From positions 1,364,001 through 1,428,000 of the forward strand of contig NZ_CP045484.1 of NCBI RefSeq assembly GCF_009729055.1: DNA of 64,000 bases, written 5' to 3'. This DNA comes from Sulfurisphaera ohwakuensis (GTDB lineage Archaea > Thermoproteota > Thermoprotei_A > Sulfolobales > Sulfolobaceae). A program made the position numbers and the translations under genes. Numbering within the stretch: the first letter of the stretch is position 1; each line of letters starts with the position of its first letter. Under the pieces are notes generated by a model. The model saw only the letters and a program-made list of their open reading frames with translations. It did no database searches and had not been told where the DNA came from. This document shows, in pieces, positions 31,138 to 39,156 of the stretch.

Positions 31138-31536
31138 TCATACCAAATATTTTTTAATATATTCTTCTAGTGTTGTCTCATCTACGGCTCCTACTATTTG
31201 ATCTACTAGATTACCGTTAAGAAAGATCAGGGTAGTTGGTATATTCATGACACCATATTTATCTGCTGTTTTTGGATTTTCGTCAACGTTAAGTCTTCCA
31301 AATACTATCTTATCCTTATACTTCTCGGCCATTTTGTTAAATATTGGTTCGTAGATATGACAAGGAGCACACCAGGGTGCCCAGCAATCTACAAACACTA
31401 CTCTATTTTTTGTTAATATGTCGTCTATGTTACTATCAGTTATAGTTATAGTAGCTTCCTCCTTTTTTAATATTTTTTCGGCTTTTTCTTCTAATCTTTT
31501 GGCTATTTCTCTAACTAATGTGTCAATCTCACTCAA
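31138..31536 (-). CDS. trx: thioredoxin
   Basis: Cytosolic dithiol reductase of 132 residues. The active site WAPWCAPCHIYEP has Cys56 and Cys59, with the expected cis-Pro segment IPTTLIFLNGNLV. About 30 helical, charged residues precede the thioredoxin fold, a common archaeal extension. ATG at 31536 overlaps the end of the ligase-like gene by 8 bases, an unusual partner. Confidence 0.92.
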   Translation of the reverse strand: MSEIDTLVREIAKRLEEKAEKILKKEEATITITDSNIDDILTKNRVVFVDCWAPWCAPCHIYEPIFNKMAEKYKDKIVFGRLNVDENPKTADKYGVMNIPTTLIFLNGNLVDQIVGAVDETTLEEYIKKYLV

Positions 31537-32893
31537 TTTTATCCACTATATATACTTTCTTCAACTTCTTATAAAATGCTACCTTTGTGTTAACATAATT
31601 CAGAAGCTCTTCTTCAATACCATCTTTTTTCTCTTTTACCACGACCATTGCTATAGGTTGCTGTCCTAGTTGACCAGCATCTTCTCCAATTACTTTAGCA
31701 TCTATTACATTAGGATGAGTCTTTAATATTTCCTCTAAGTCTCTTGGAAATATAGGATAGCCTTTATACTTTAGCATTCTTTTTTTAATCCCTCTGAAAT
31801 ATAGTAATCCCTTATCATCCATACTCATTAGGTCTCCAGTTTTTAACCATCCATTAGAAAATACTTTATTTGTTTCTTCTATGTCTTTATATCCTAGCAT
31901 TAACCATGGTGCCTTTACCCATAATTCTCCTACTTCACCAGTTTTTGCCTCTTTTCCATCATCTTTAACAATCTTTACCTCGACTTCTGGTAACGGTTTT
32001 CCTACGCTAATTACATCTGCATATTCTAATGGTTGAAAAGTAAGTACAAATCCTTCAGTAAATCCGTATTGTTGAACTATCTTTTTACCAAATTTATTGA
32101 AAAATGTATTTACGGTATTAGGGAACAAAGGAGCTGCACTACTTACACATAATTCTAAGCTTGAAAGATTAGCATCTATTGTGTTTAAGGAATCGTATAC
32201 CATTGGGACCGTTGAAAGATAGTTAATAGAATATTTCTCTATCACACTAGCTACACTTTTCGGTTCAAATTTTTTTACTATGTACATTGCTCCACCTGCT
32301 TCTAAAGTTACACCTAAAACGCTATTACCGAGAACATGAGCAATTGGTACTGTTAAAATGCTTTTAACTTCTTTTAACTTAGTTGCTCTATATAGAGACA
32401 AAGAATTCAATTCCATTCTTTCTGCACTATGTAAAACTTGCATTGTTCTTCCAGCTATTCCAGCATAATAGTATATTAATCCTACTTCATCTTCTCTATA
32501 TTCATAAGGTGAAGAGAATACATTTTTTCTAGGTACTTCAACTACTGTTTTATAATCCTTTAGTATATTTTTTTCTCTTTCATATACGTCATGGTCTGTG
32601 AAGACTAAATCTGGTTTAGAGTCTTCTAATATAAACTTTAAGTCTTCTGCAGAAGTTAATGGATCGACTGCAACAATTTTTCCTCCAGCCCACAATATAG
32701 CTAAATAAGCCAGAATGGATTCTACTGTATTGAACATTATATGCACTACTGTGCTACCCGGCGAGATGTTAGATGCTATTTTTGCTATCTCCTGTACCGC
32801 TTGCTCATAAGTTAAATTTTTATCTTCACTTATTAAAAAAGTCTTACTAGGAGTTTTTTTACTCCACTCATACACTAATCTGGCTAAGCTCAT
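31529..32893 (-). CDS. degenerate AMP-forming acyl-CoA ligase-like protein
   Basis: 454 residues of the ANL adenylating family. The recognisable parts are the AMP site QYGFTEGFVLTF, the hinge WLKTGDLMSMDDKGLLYFRG, and KKRMLKYKGYPIFPRDLEEIL. The P-loop normally written as TSGTTGxPKG is replaced by YYAGIAGRTMQVLHS, and the protein stops at VYIVDKIE, before the C-terminal SGK lysine motif. Both changes make ordinary ligase activity doubtful. Gene length, codons and close neighbours suggest it is functional in some altered way, not a pseudogene. Confidence 0.8.
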   Translation of the reverse strand: MSLARLVYEWSKKTPSKTFLISEDKNLTYEQAVQEIAKIASNISPGSTVVHIMFNTVESILAYLAILWAGGKIVAVDPLTSAEDLKFILEDSKPDLVFTDHDVYEREKNILKDYKTVVEVPRKNVFSSPYEYREDEVGLIYYYAGIAGRTMQVLHSAERMELNSLSLYRATKLKEVKSILTVPIAHVLGNSVLGVTLEAGGAMYIVKKFEPKSVASVIEKYSINYLSTVPMVYDSLNTIDANLSSLELCVSSAAPLFPNTVNTFFNKFGKKIVQQYGFTEGFVLTFQPLEYADVISVGKPLPEVEVKIVKDDGKEAKTGEVGELWVKAPWLMLGYKDIEETNKVFSNGWLKTGDLMSMDDKGLLYFRGIKKRMLKYKGYPIFPRDLEEILKTHPNVIDAKVIGEDAGQLGQQPIAMVVVKEKKDGIEEELLNYVNTKVAFYKKLKKVYIVDKIE

Positions 32894-32920
32894 AAGTCTC
32901 TCATATATGAAGTGTTTTGT

Positions 32921-33793
32921 ATGATAAAAATTATTGGGTTATCAAGAATTCATATAACTCTTATTGACTTAGAAGGTAAATTTGGCAGACTTGATGGAGG
33001 TATAGGTGTGGCATTAAAATATCCTAGAATTGTCTTAAGAACTGGTAATTGTATTAAACCAGATATAACTCTACCGTTTACAATACCAGATTATTGTATA
33101 GAAGAAGATTTTGAAGAACATGTAGGTTTAGGACATACTACCCAATTTCTATTATCAGTAGCAAAATTAGGTGCTGAGTATAACTTAAAGAATATAGATG
33201 TGGTAGAATTAGCTAAATTGGTGAAGCGTGGTGGTACTTCTGGTGTTGGGGTTTATGCATTTAAACATGGTGGTTTTATTGTAGATGGAGGTCATTCTAA
33301 GAAAATAAAGAAAGAAATTTTACCCTCGGATTACTCTACTGTTTCTCCTCCTCCTTTAATTGCAAGGTATGATTTTCCATGGTACATTTACGTAAATATA
33401 CCTAAAGAAGGAAGAAAAATATACGGTAAAAGTGAGCTTGAAATATTTAAGAATGCTAAAGTAGAGGGCATTGATACATTAACTAGAATAATATTTATGA
33501 AACTTATTCCAGCTGTGATTGAAAATGATTTGGAAGAAGCACTAGAAGCTATAGGTTTGATTCAGAATTTAGGATTTAAAAAGTTAGAAGTTAGTCTTCA
33601 AACCGAAGAGGTAAAAATGCTTATGAAACAGTTGTATCAAAAGGGATATTATTCAGGTATTTCTTCTTTTGGTCCAGCAGTATATACTTTTGTAAGAAGC
33701 AGAAGGGAAGGAGAAGAGTTAGTTTCATATTTTGGTGGTTTTGTTACAGAGCCTAATAATGAGGGTGCAAAAGTCTTATGGTTGAAAGATTAA
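32921..33793 (+). CDS. beta-ribofuranosylaminobenzene 5'-phosphate synthase
   Basis: GHMP-kinase-fold enzyme that condenses PRPP with p-hydroxy/aminobenzoate in the pathway to methanopterin-type C1 carriers, which Sulfolobales use in a modified form. Family signs: GLSRIHITLIDLEG at the start, GLGHTTQFLLSVA, and the glycine stretch KRGGTSGVGVYAFKHGGF. ATG at 32921 preferred over GTG at 32912. First gene of a tightly overlapping four-gene operon. Confidence 0.88.
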   Translation: MIKIIGLSRIHITLIDLEGKFGRLDGGIGVALKYPRIVLRTGNCIKPDITLPFTIPDYCIEEDFEEHVGLGHTTQFLLSVAKLGAEYNLKNIDVVELAKLVKRGGTSGVGVYAFKHGGFIVDGGHSKKIKKEILPSDYSTVSPPPLIARYDFPWYIYVNIPKEGRKIYGKSELEIFKNAKVEGIDTLTRIIFMKLIPAVIENDLEEALEAIGLIQNLGFKKLEVSLQTEEVKMLMKQLYQKGYYSGISSFGPAVYTFVRSRREGEELVSYFGGFVTEPNNEGAKVLWLKD

Positions 33794-34827
33794 ATTATGA
33801 TGAATTTGTGATGGAAGATTTAAAGAACGTTTATAAAGGATTTATTAATGATTTTTTGAGATCTATTTTAGTTCCTAATAGTAGGCTTTATGTTAGAGTA
33901 AATACTTTGAAGATTAATGTAGAGAAAATCTTAGCTGAATTAAATTTTCTTGAAAGGGATGAAGATTTTGAAGAAGCTCTTTTTGTGAAGCTAAAGGGAC
34001 CAAATAAAATTGAAGAGCATGAGACAAAGGTAATTGTAGATAAACATACTGCTGAAAGTGTGATTATGGGTGCTGATGTATATCGCCCAGGAATAAAGAA
34101 AGTACTTGGAAATGGTAAGTATGTTAACGTTGTTAGTGAGAACGGTGTAATAGTAGGTGAAGGGGAATTAGTAAATAAAGGCAATTTAGTTGTTAGAGTT
34201 TTAAACCCATTGTATTCAGCTCCTAAGTTTGCTGATTTAGAGTATGTTAAAGATGGCTCACTAATCTTACAAGGAAAGGCTTCAATGTATGTTGCTCACT
34301 TGCTTGACCCCAAACCTAATGAAAAAATTATTGATATGACGGCTTATCCTGGAGGGAAATTAACTCATATATATCAACTTGAACCTAGGAGTAAGGTTAT
34401 TGGTTTTGATCATACCAGGAAAAAAGTAGATGAGTTAAGAGAAAAAGTAAAAAAGATGAAAATGAATATAGAAGTTTATTTAGCAGATTCTAGGTATCTT
34501 TATGAGGATTTTGGATTGAGGGATGTAGATAAAGTAATTATTGATCCGCCTTGTTCAGCTCTAGGTATAAGACCAAAGGTTTATGACAGGAAAACTAAAG
34601 AAGATATTATTAATTTTCATAATTATCAGAGACAATTTATTAATTCTGCATATAAGATTCTGAAGAAAAATGGCATATTAGTTTATTCTACTTGTACAGT
34701 AACTACATGGGAAAATGAGAAAGTAATTGATGATGAAAGATTTGAAGTTGAAGATATTATTAGATTTCATCCCAATATTCATGATATGACAGGATTTTTT
34801 ATAGCCAAATTAATTAAGAGAAAATGA
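33778..34827 (+). CDS. RNA m5C methyltransferase (NSUN/RsmB-like)
   Basis: SAM-dependent cytosine-C5 methyltransferase for tRNA or rRNA. The catalytic core has DMTAYPGGKLTHI (SAM loop, normally AAPGGKT), the DPPCSALGIRPK motif with the releasing Cys, and YSTCTVTTWENE with the nucleophile Cys. A PUA-like region lies before it (PGIKKVLGNGKYVNVVSENGVIVGEGEL). 349 residues. It overlaps both neighbours by a few bases. The target nucleotide cannot be told from sequence. Confidence 0.88.
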   Translation: MVERLNYDEFVMEDLKNVYKGFINDFLRSILVPNSRLYVRVNTLKINVEKILAELNFLERDEDFEEALFVKLKGPNKIEEHETKVIVDKHTAESVIMGADVYRPGIKKVLGNGKYVNVVSENGVIVGEGELVNKGNLVVRVLNPLYSAPKFADLEYVKDGSLILQGKASMYVAHLLDPKPNEKIIDMTAYPGGKLTHIYQLEPRSKVIGFDHTRKKVDELREKVKKMKMNIEVYLADSRYLYEDFGLRDVDKVIIDPPCSALGIRPKVYDRKTKEDIINFHNYQRQFINSAYKILKKNGILVYSTCTVTTWENEKVIDDERFEVEDIIRFHPNIHDMTGFFIAKLIKRK

Positions 34828-35339
34828 TGGTAATAGAAGAATATTTAGGTAAGAAACCTAAAATTGCTGACAAAGTATATATTCATCCTACAGCTTATGT
34901 AATAGGAGATGTAAGTATAGGAGAGTTTTCTAGTTTATGGCATTATGTTGTTGTAAGAGGTGATAATGATTCTATTGAAATTGGAAGAGAAACAAATATT
35001 CAAGAGAATTCAACAATTCACACGGACATTGGATATAAAGTCATTATAGGAGATAGAGTGAGTATAGGACATAATGCTGTAGTCCATGGCGCTAAAATTT
35101 CTTCTAATGTTATTATAGGTATGGGTGCTATACTTTTAAATGGCTCAGAAGTAGGAGAGTATTCTATTATTGGTGCTGGTGCTGTCGTAACTCAAGGCAC
35201 GAAGATACCTCCTTACAGTATTGCAGTTGGAGTGCCAGCAAAGGTAATAAGAAAGGTTAGTGAGGAAGAAATAAAATTAATTTCCGAGAATGCCGAAGAA
35301 TATTTAAAACATGTTAGGAGGTTTTTGAAAATTGAATAG
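34824..35339 (+). CDS. gamma-carbonic-anhydrase-like hexapeptide protein
   Basis: 171 residues of left-handed beta-helix repeats (for example IGDVSIGEFSSLW, IEIGRETNIQENSTIHTD, VIIGDRVSIGHNAVVHGA). Histidines in STIHTD, IGHNAV and VVHGAK match the three zinc ligands of the gamma-CA family; the trimeric enzyme hydrates CO2. Several relatives are not active hydratases, so activity is not certain. The start overlaps the methyltransferase stop (ATGATG). Confidence 0.88.
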   Translation: MMVIEEYLGKKPKIADKVYIHPTAYVIGDVSIGEFSSLWHYVVVRGDNDSIEIGRETNIQENSTIHTDIGYKVIIGDRVSIGHNAVVHGAKISSNVIIGMGAILLNGSEVGEYSIIGAGAVVTQGTKIPPYSIAVGVPAKVIRKVSEEEIKLISENAEEYLKHVRRFLKIE

Positions 35340-36303
35340 AGATCTTAAAGCCTTTAAGTGGTTTATTAAAACTCAAATACTAAAAGATCCCTTCAATCCA
35401 GCATATGCAACGTTTAAAGTCACGTCGAGGTGTAATCTTCATTGTACATTCTGTTCACCGGATTATTATTCTGGTAAATTAGGTGAAGGAAGTACTGAAA
35501 TTATAAAGAGGATTATTGATAATTTGAGAGACTCATCTATTGTTGTATTATCTTTTGAAGGAGGAGAACCAACATTACGTAACGATATCCTAGAATTGTT
35601 AGAATATGCTCATGATGGCTCCTTCTATGTCATGTTAACTACTAATGGATACAGGTTAAATGATGAAGATTTTTTAGTAAAGTTAGCAGATAGGATAGAT
35701 TTTCTTCATTATTCCATAGATGAATATCATTGGAACGTAAAAGCTCTTGAAAATCTTTGTAAATTCAGACAATATGGTCTTAAAGTAAATGTACAAACTG
35801 TTGTAACTAGATATAATTTACATAAGTTAGAGGAAAAAGTCAAGAAAGTTAGGGAATGCAATTATAAAATAGTAATATTACCTGCAATAGATTACCCAGA
35901 ATCTAAAGTGAAATTATCTCCAGATCCAGTAGAATTATATGAAGTTATGTCAGATCTAAAGAGAAAGTACGGTGCAACAATTAATAATTCATGGGGATTT
36001 ATTAATGCATTAATTGGTAAGACAAGAATAAAAAGAGTTGTTAGCTACGCTATTTCCATTTATCCCAACGGCGATTTGCCTTATCCAGATGATATAAATG
36101 GAAAGATTGTAGGTAATTTAGCTATTGAAAAACTGAATGATATATTGAAAAAACCAGTAGTAAAAGAATTGCAGAATTATATGCTGAATAACCAAGCAAA
36201 ATTTGAGTATCTTCATTTACAAACAGCCTCGTTTAATAGTGTAAAAGATCTTGCTGAATACGTGTATGAAATGATAAAATGGAGATTCCTTGGGAAAGCT
36301 TAA
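35332..36303 (+). CDS. radical SAM protein of unknown substrate
   Basis: The cluster motif CNLHCTFC (about residues 34-41) is followed by FEGGEPTLR, the SAM-binding turn. The middle has a TIM-barrel pattern and NVQTVVTRYNLHKL. A short C-terminal region has few cysteines, so there is no SPASM or second cluster visible. TTG at 35332 overlaps the stop of the carbonic-anhydrase-like gene. Substrate unknown; it could act on a cofactor made in this operon. Confidence 0.85.
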   Translation: MNRDLKAFKWFIKTQILKDPFNPAYATFKVTSRCNLHCTFCSPDYYSGKLGEGSTEIIKRIIDNLRDSSIVVLSFEGGEPTLRNDILELLEYAHDGSFYVMLTTNGYRLNDEDFLVKLADRIDFLHYSIDEYHWNVKALENLCKFRQYGLKVNVQTVVTRYNLHKLEEKVKKVRECNYKIVILPAIDYPESKVKLSPDPVELYEVMSDLKRKYGATINNSWGFINALIGKTRIKRVVSYAISIYPNGDLPYPDDINGKIVGNLAIEKLNDILKKPVVKELQNYMLNNQAKFEYLHLQTASFNSVKDLAEYVYEMIKWRFLGKA

Positions 36304-37154
36304 CCAAATATTTTCTTATAAATTTCCTGTAAGTCTTCTGTTACTAAATGAGTATATATTTGTGTTGTTCTGATATCCTTATGCCCCAACAATTTTTGAA
36401 CTACTGGTAATGGCATTCCTTTTCTTATAGCTTGTGTAGCAAATGTATGTCTCAAAATATGTGGTCTTAAATCAATCCCTAATTTTTTGCCTAATCTTTT
36501 AAGTTTCCGATATAAAGCATGATAAGTCATGTTGAAAAGTATTCCATTATCTTCTATGTTCCTCAAATAACTCTTTAATAACCTAGCTGTTTCTTCTGTG
36601 AAAAATACAATTCTTTCCTCACCATTCTTTGTATTTCTAACAATTATATATCTTCTTTCTATGTTTATATCGGATTTTTTAATAGAAAGTAATTCTTTAG
36701 AACGTAATCCTGTATCTAATAAAAGTTGAATTAGTAGTCTGTCTTTTAGTTTTTTCACATTTTCTTTTATCTTAATTATTTCTTCTTCTGATAAAGCTCT
36801 AATTTCTTTTCTTCTAATTCTAGGTATAGTTGGTTTTACATCTACTCCTAACCACTTTAAGAATCTTAATACTGCTATTATATAATGCCTTGCAGTCACT
36901 GATTTTTTTCTTCTTTTTTCTATCTCATTTTCATTTTTAGATTTTGTTTCTCTACTTAGAATATTTCTAATCCAATTATTTAAATCATAGGCGGTAACAG
37001 TCCTTGGATCTTTTCTTATATAACTAAGAAAATCAGATATTGCTATTGAATATAATCTTATTGTATTTTCAGAGGCTCCTGCAATCGTTAAAGCCGTAAT
37101 AAATTCGTCGAATGGGTTGATAATGACATCTGGCTTACCTAATTGTAGTTTCAC
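36300..37154 (-). CDS. xerA: chromosomal tyrosine recombinase XerA
   Basis: Resolves chromosome dimers at dif. N-terminal SAM-like DNA-binding domain (residues 1-100), then the catalytic domain with all residues present: Arg151 (DTGLRSKEL), Lys176 (RNTKNGEE), His232 and Arg235 (PHILRH), His258 (LLGHKD) and the nucleophile Tyr267 (TQIYTHL). 284 residues, the size of XerA; not an SSV-type integrase. Start GTG at 37154. Two unusual palindromes lie directly upstream. Confidence 0.92.
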   Translation of the reverse strand: MKLQLGKPDVIINPFDEFITALTIAGASENTIRLYSIAISDFLSYIRKDPRTVTAYDLNNWIRNILSRETKSKNENEIEKRRKKSVTARHYIIAVLRFLKWLGVDVKPTIPRIRRKEIRALSEEEIIKIKENVKKLKDRLLIQLLLDTGLRSKELLSIKKSDINIERRYIIVRNTKNGEERIVFFTEETARLLKSYLRNIEDNGILFNMTYHALYRKLKRLGKKLGIDLRPHILRHTFATQAIRKGMPLPVVQKLLGHKDIRTTQIYTHLVTEDLQEIYKKIFG

Positions 37155-37173
37155 ATTAGATATCTTGGTCTTA

Positions 37174-37203
37174 GTAACACTTATTAAGGTAATAGAGTGT
37201 TAC
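37174..37203. repeat. 30-base palindromic site upstream of xerA
   Basis: GTAACACT (37174-37181) and its exact complement AGTGTTAC (37196-37203) enclose 14 bases, TATTAAGGTAATAG, itself nearly palindromic. The total length suits a site bound by two recombinase monomers, or an operator for xerA, which starts 20 bases to its left. The function is inference. Confidence 0.5.
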
Positions 37204-37282
37204 CATAAACATTTCTATTAAAATATAGAAAGAAATACCCAATGGCAAAACTACTTATACCCCTAACCCACTTAAAATAATA

Positions 37283-37352
37283 TGGGGTACCCAGGGACCT
37301 CATGATAAGGAATGATGATCCCCCTGACCCCCCAAGGTCCCTGGGTACTCAT
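37283..37352. repeat. GC-rich hairpin between xerA and the FAD gene
   Basis: Arms GTACCCAGGGACCT (37287-37300) and its perfect complement AGGTCCCTGGGTAC (37335-37348) enclose 34 bases with runs of C (CCCCC at 37320-37324, CCCCCC at 37328-37333). Four more bases on each side (TATG/CATA) pair beyond a small mismatch. It begins right after the stop of the FAD-protein gene. On RNA it would be a very stable stem. It could be a transcript end, a structured RNA, or an end of a small mobile element. Confidence 0.6.
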
Positions 37353-38215
37353 AAATGATATAAAAAGCCCATTTTTCCATTTCTAATTAAATAATATCTT
37401 TCAATGAATCTTTTCATTAACTGTCTCATCTTTGAAACTTTCACTACTTCTATCTTTCCATTCCATAATTTATCTGATCTTATATGTATTCCTTCTTTTC
37501 CAGTATCAATAATAGTTATGAATATAGGTCTGAATGGACTATTGATTTTGCCTAGAATATAATTTGCTACATAAATTCCAGTTCTCATAGCAAGTTCGCC
37601 TAACTTTGGATATCCTTGAATAAGATCACCTATAACAAATGAATTTTCATATTGAAGATACTCATTTACTTTAAGAAATGAACTAAACGGATGAGGAGGT
37701 TTACATGAGGGAATTACATCTTCTGGCTTTTCTGTTTCTTTAATCCCATATTTTTCCATATAATATTTTATTGTAGAGCTAACTTTTTCTCCAAGATACT
37801 GCAAGTAGTTACCATAATATTTTACATCTTTTCCTAAATTTTTAAAATAAAAAGCTAATTGAATTGCTAGATAATCATTTGAAGGATCCTCAGATGTAAT
37901 ACGTAGTTTATCTTTTCTTTTTATTTCATTTATCTTAATTAATATGTCGTTTTTATTGCATCCTAATGCGACAATAAGATTATCTGGGCTATATTCATAT
38001 TTATCAGTCTTTACCCATTTGCTTTTAAGATCTATATCTATTACTTTCTCTCTTTTAACAAAAGTGAGTTTCTTTGAAAATGGCTTATTGTTAATCAAAT
38101 TTCTTAAATATGCAGTATAAAATACAAATTCTTCCTTTTCCGCTATTAAATTAGTTTTGAGTATATGGTACGCATTAATTCCTGCATATCCAGCTCCTAA
38201 TATTAGACTATTCAT
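37349..38215 (-). CDS. FAD/NAD(P)-binding oxidoreductase-like protein
   Basis: 288 residues starting MNSLILGAGYAGINAYHIL, a Rossmann FAD motif GxGxxG. Further NDH-2/sulfide-quinone-reductase-like signs are PDNLIVALGC and ENSFVIGDLIQGYPKLGELAMRTG, the region that contacts flavin. A basic tail could touch the membrane. The protein is shorter than usual for NDH-2. The frame is open to 38548, but the extra 111 residues have no such motifs and lie over the divergent gene, so ATG 38215 is used. Confidence 0.75.
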   Translation of the reverse strand: MNSLILGAGYAGINAYHILKTNLIAEKEEFVFYTAYLRNLINNKPFSKKLTFVKREKVIDIDLKSKWVKTDKYEYSPDNLIVALGCNKNDILIKINEIKRKDKLRITSEDPSNDYLAIQLAFYFKNLGKDVKYYGNYLQYLGEKVSSTIKYYMEKYGIKETEKPEDVIPSCKPPHPFSSFLKVNEYLQYENSFVIGDLIQGYPKLGELAMRTGIYVANYILGKINSPFRPIFITIIDTGKEGIHIRSDKLWNGKIEVVKVSKMRQLMKRFIERYYLIRNGKMGFLYHL

Positions 38216-38255
38216 GATGGGATAAATTAAATTTCCCAAAAATATACAATTTGTT

Positions 38256-38903
38256 GTGAAAGTAAAGTTAGCGTATTCAAAGGATGAAGAATTAAAACCA
38301 CTACTTCCTTTATTAAACGGTAGGATAAATAATAGAGGATATGATTTTGAAGTAGCTAAAATAAAGGAAGACGAGATAAAATTCAATCTTAATAATTTTG
38401 ATCTGCTTTTTATACCTCTTCCTGTTTTAACTCTTGTTAAAGATATTAAAATCCTAACGAATGGAAGTAATGTAACGGAGAAACTTTTTATAAAGAGAAT
38501 AAAAGAGGACAAAATATTAAAATTATTAGTCAGTGGCACAAATTCCACAGAGTTTTATCTAGCAAAAATCTTGATTAATAGTAATATTATGCCTGCTTTT
38601 TCTAATTATAACTCAGTAATTAATTATAATGATGGGGATCTTGACCTATATAATGAGTGGGTAAAATACTGTGGTAAGGTACCAATAGTTCTTTCAGTGT
38701 TAGGGAGTGTAAGATTAAGTGATGATGAATTACTAAAATTAAAGGTTATTATACGTGATTCTGCATCATTAATGGTAAATGAGGGTGAAGTAGAAAGTAC
38801 CTCAAAGGAATTAGGGTTAAAAGGACGTGAAGCAATAGAGTGTTTCTTCAAGCTTTGTAGAGAAAAAGGACTATGTAATGAGGTTAAGCTTTCTTTGCTT
38901 TAA
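38256..38903 (+). CDS. hypothetical protein with binding-protein-like pattern
   Basis: 215 residues, start GTG at 38256, 40 bases from the divergent FAD gene. VKLAYSKDEELKPLLPLLNG and FDLLFIPLPVLTLV are reminiscent of cytosolic type-2 ligand-binding folds (MqnA-like), but the match is too weak for a name. Its C-terminus is helical with Cys residues (ECFFKLCREKGLC). Together with the divergent flavoprotein it might serve quinone or redox metabolism; this is a guess. Confidence 0.6.
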   Translation: MKVKLAYSKDEELKPLLPLLNGRINNRGYDFEVAKIKEDEIKFNLNNFDLLFIPLPVLTLVKDIKILTNGSNVTEKLFIKRIKEDKILKLLVSGTNSTEFYLAKILINSNIMPAFSNYNSVINYNDGDLDLYNEWVKYCGKVPIVLSVLGSVRLSDDELLKLKVIIRDSASLMVNEGEVESTSKELGLKGREAIECFFKLCREKGLCNEVKLSLL

Positions 38904-39036
38904 TTTTCTTTGATATTCTAAACATTCTTACTAAAGTTGGTATTGCAATTGCTAATTCTACTGGGTATGGTATATTTGCAAGGAATAATATAAGGGATAG
39001 TAGGAGTAAAGATAACTGCATATAGATTGCCTTCAT
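38884..39036 (-). CDS. small membrane protein (50 aa)
   Basis: A 50-residue frame starts MKAIYMQLSLLLLSLILFLA, one strong membrane helix. A second, shorter hydrophobic part (PVELAIAIPTLV) and a very basic tail, RISKKIKAKKA, follow. It overlaps the end of the convergent gene at 38903 by 20 bases. The hydrophobic/basic layout is better than chance for such AT-rich DNA, but no homologue is known to me. Confidence 0.45.
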   Translation of the reverse strand: MKAIYMQLSLLLLSLILFLANIPYPVELAIAIPTLVRMFRISKKIKAKKA

Positions 39037-39113
39037 ATGATTATTTTCTTATGTTTACTTTTAACGTAAGTCAACATAATTCGTTATAATACTTTTACTT
39101 AATCTCTTAGAGT

Positions 39114-39147
39114 ATTTTCAAACTACTCAGTGTAATTTTTATTAAAT
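39114..39147 (+). promoter_or_regulatory. upsX promoter region with ATTTTC element
   Basis: ATTTTC at 39114-39119 matches the ANTTTC motif described for UV-induced Sulfolobus promoters. Six bases later comes CTCAGTGT, then a T-rich TATA-like TTTTTATTAAAT. The same order and spacing recur before upsE at 41171. The distance to the upsX ATG (39157) is short for a normal TATA box, so the exact transcription start is uncertain. Confidence 0.5.
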
Positions 39148-39156
39148 CTATTTTCA

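Noticed and set aside
36300-37154. xerA as integrase of a mobile element
   Set aside because: Size and motifs fit the chromosomal XerA; no adjacent tRNA, attachment repeat or viral genes.
37311-37330. C/D-box sRNA inside the hairpin loop (ATGATGA and CTGA)
   Set aside because: The boxes are only about five bases apart, too close for a guide sequence.
38216-38548. 111-residue extension of the FAD protein
   Set aside because: The Rossmann motif begins at 38215; the extension overlaps the start of the divergent gene and has no homology pattern.
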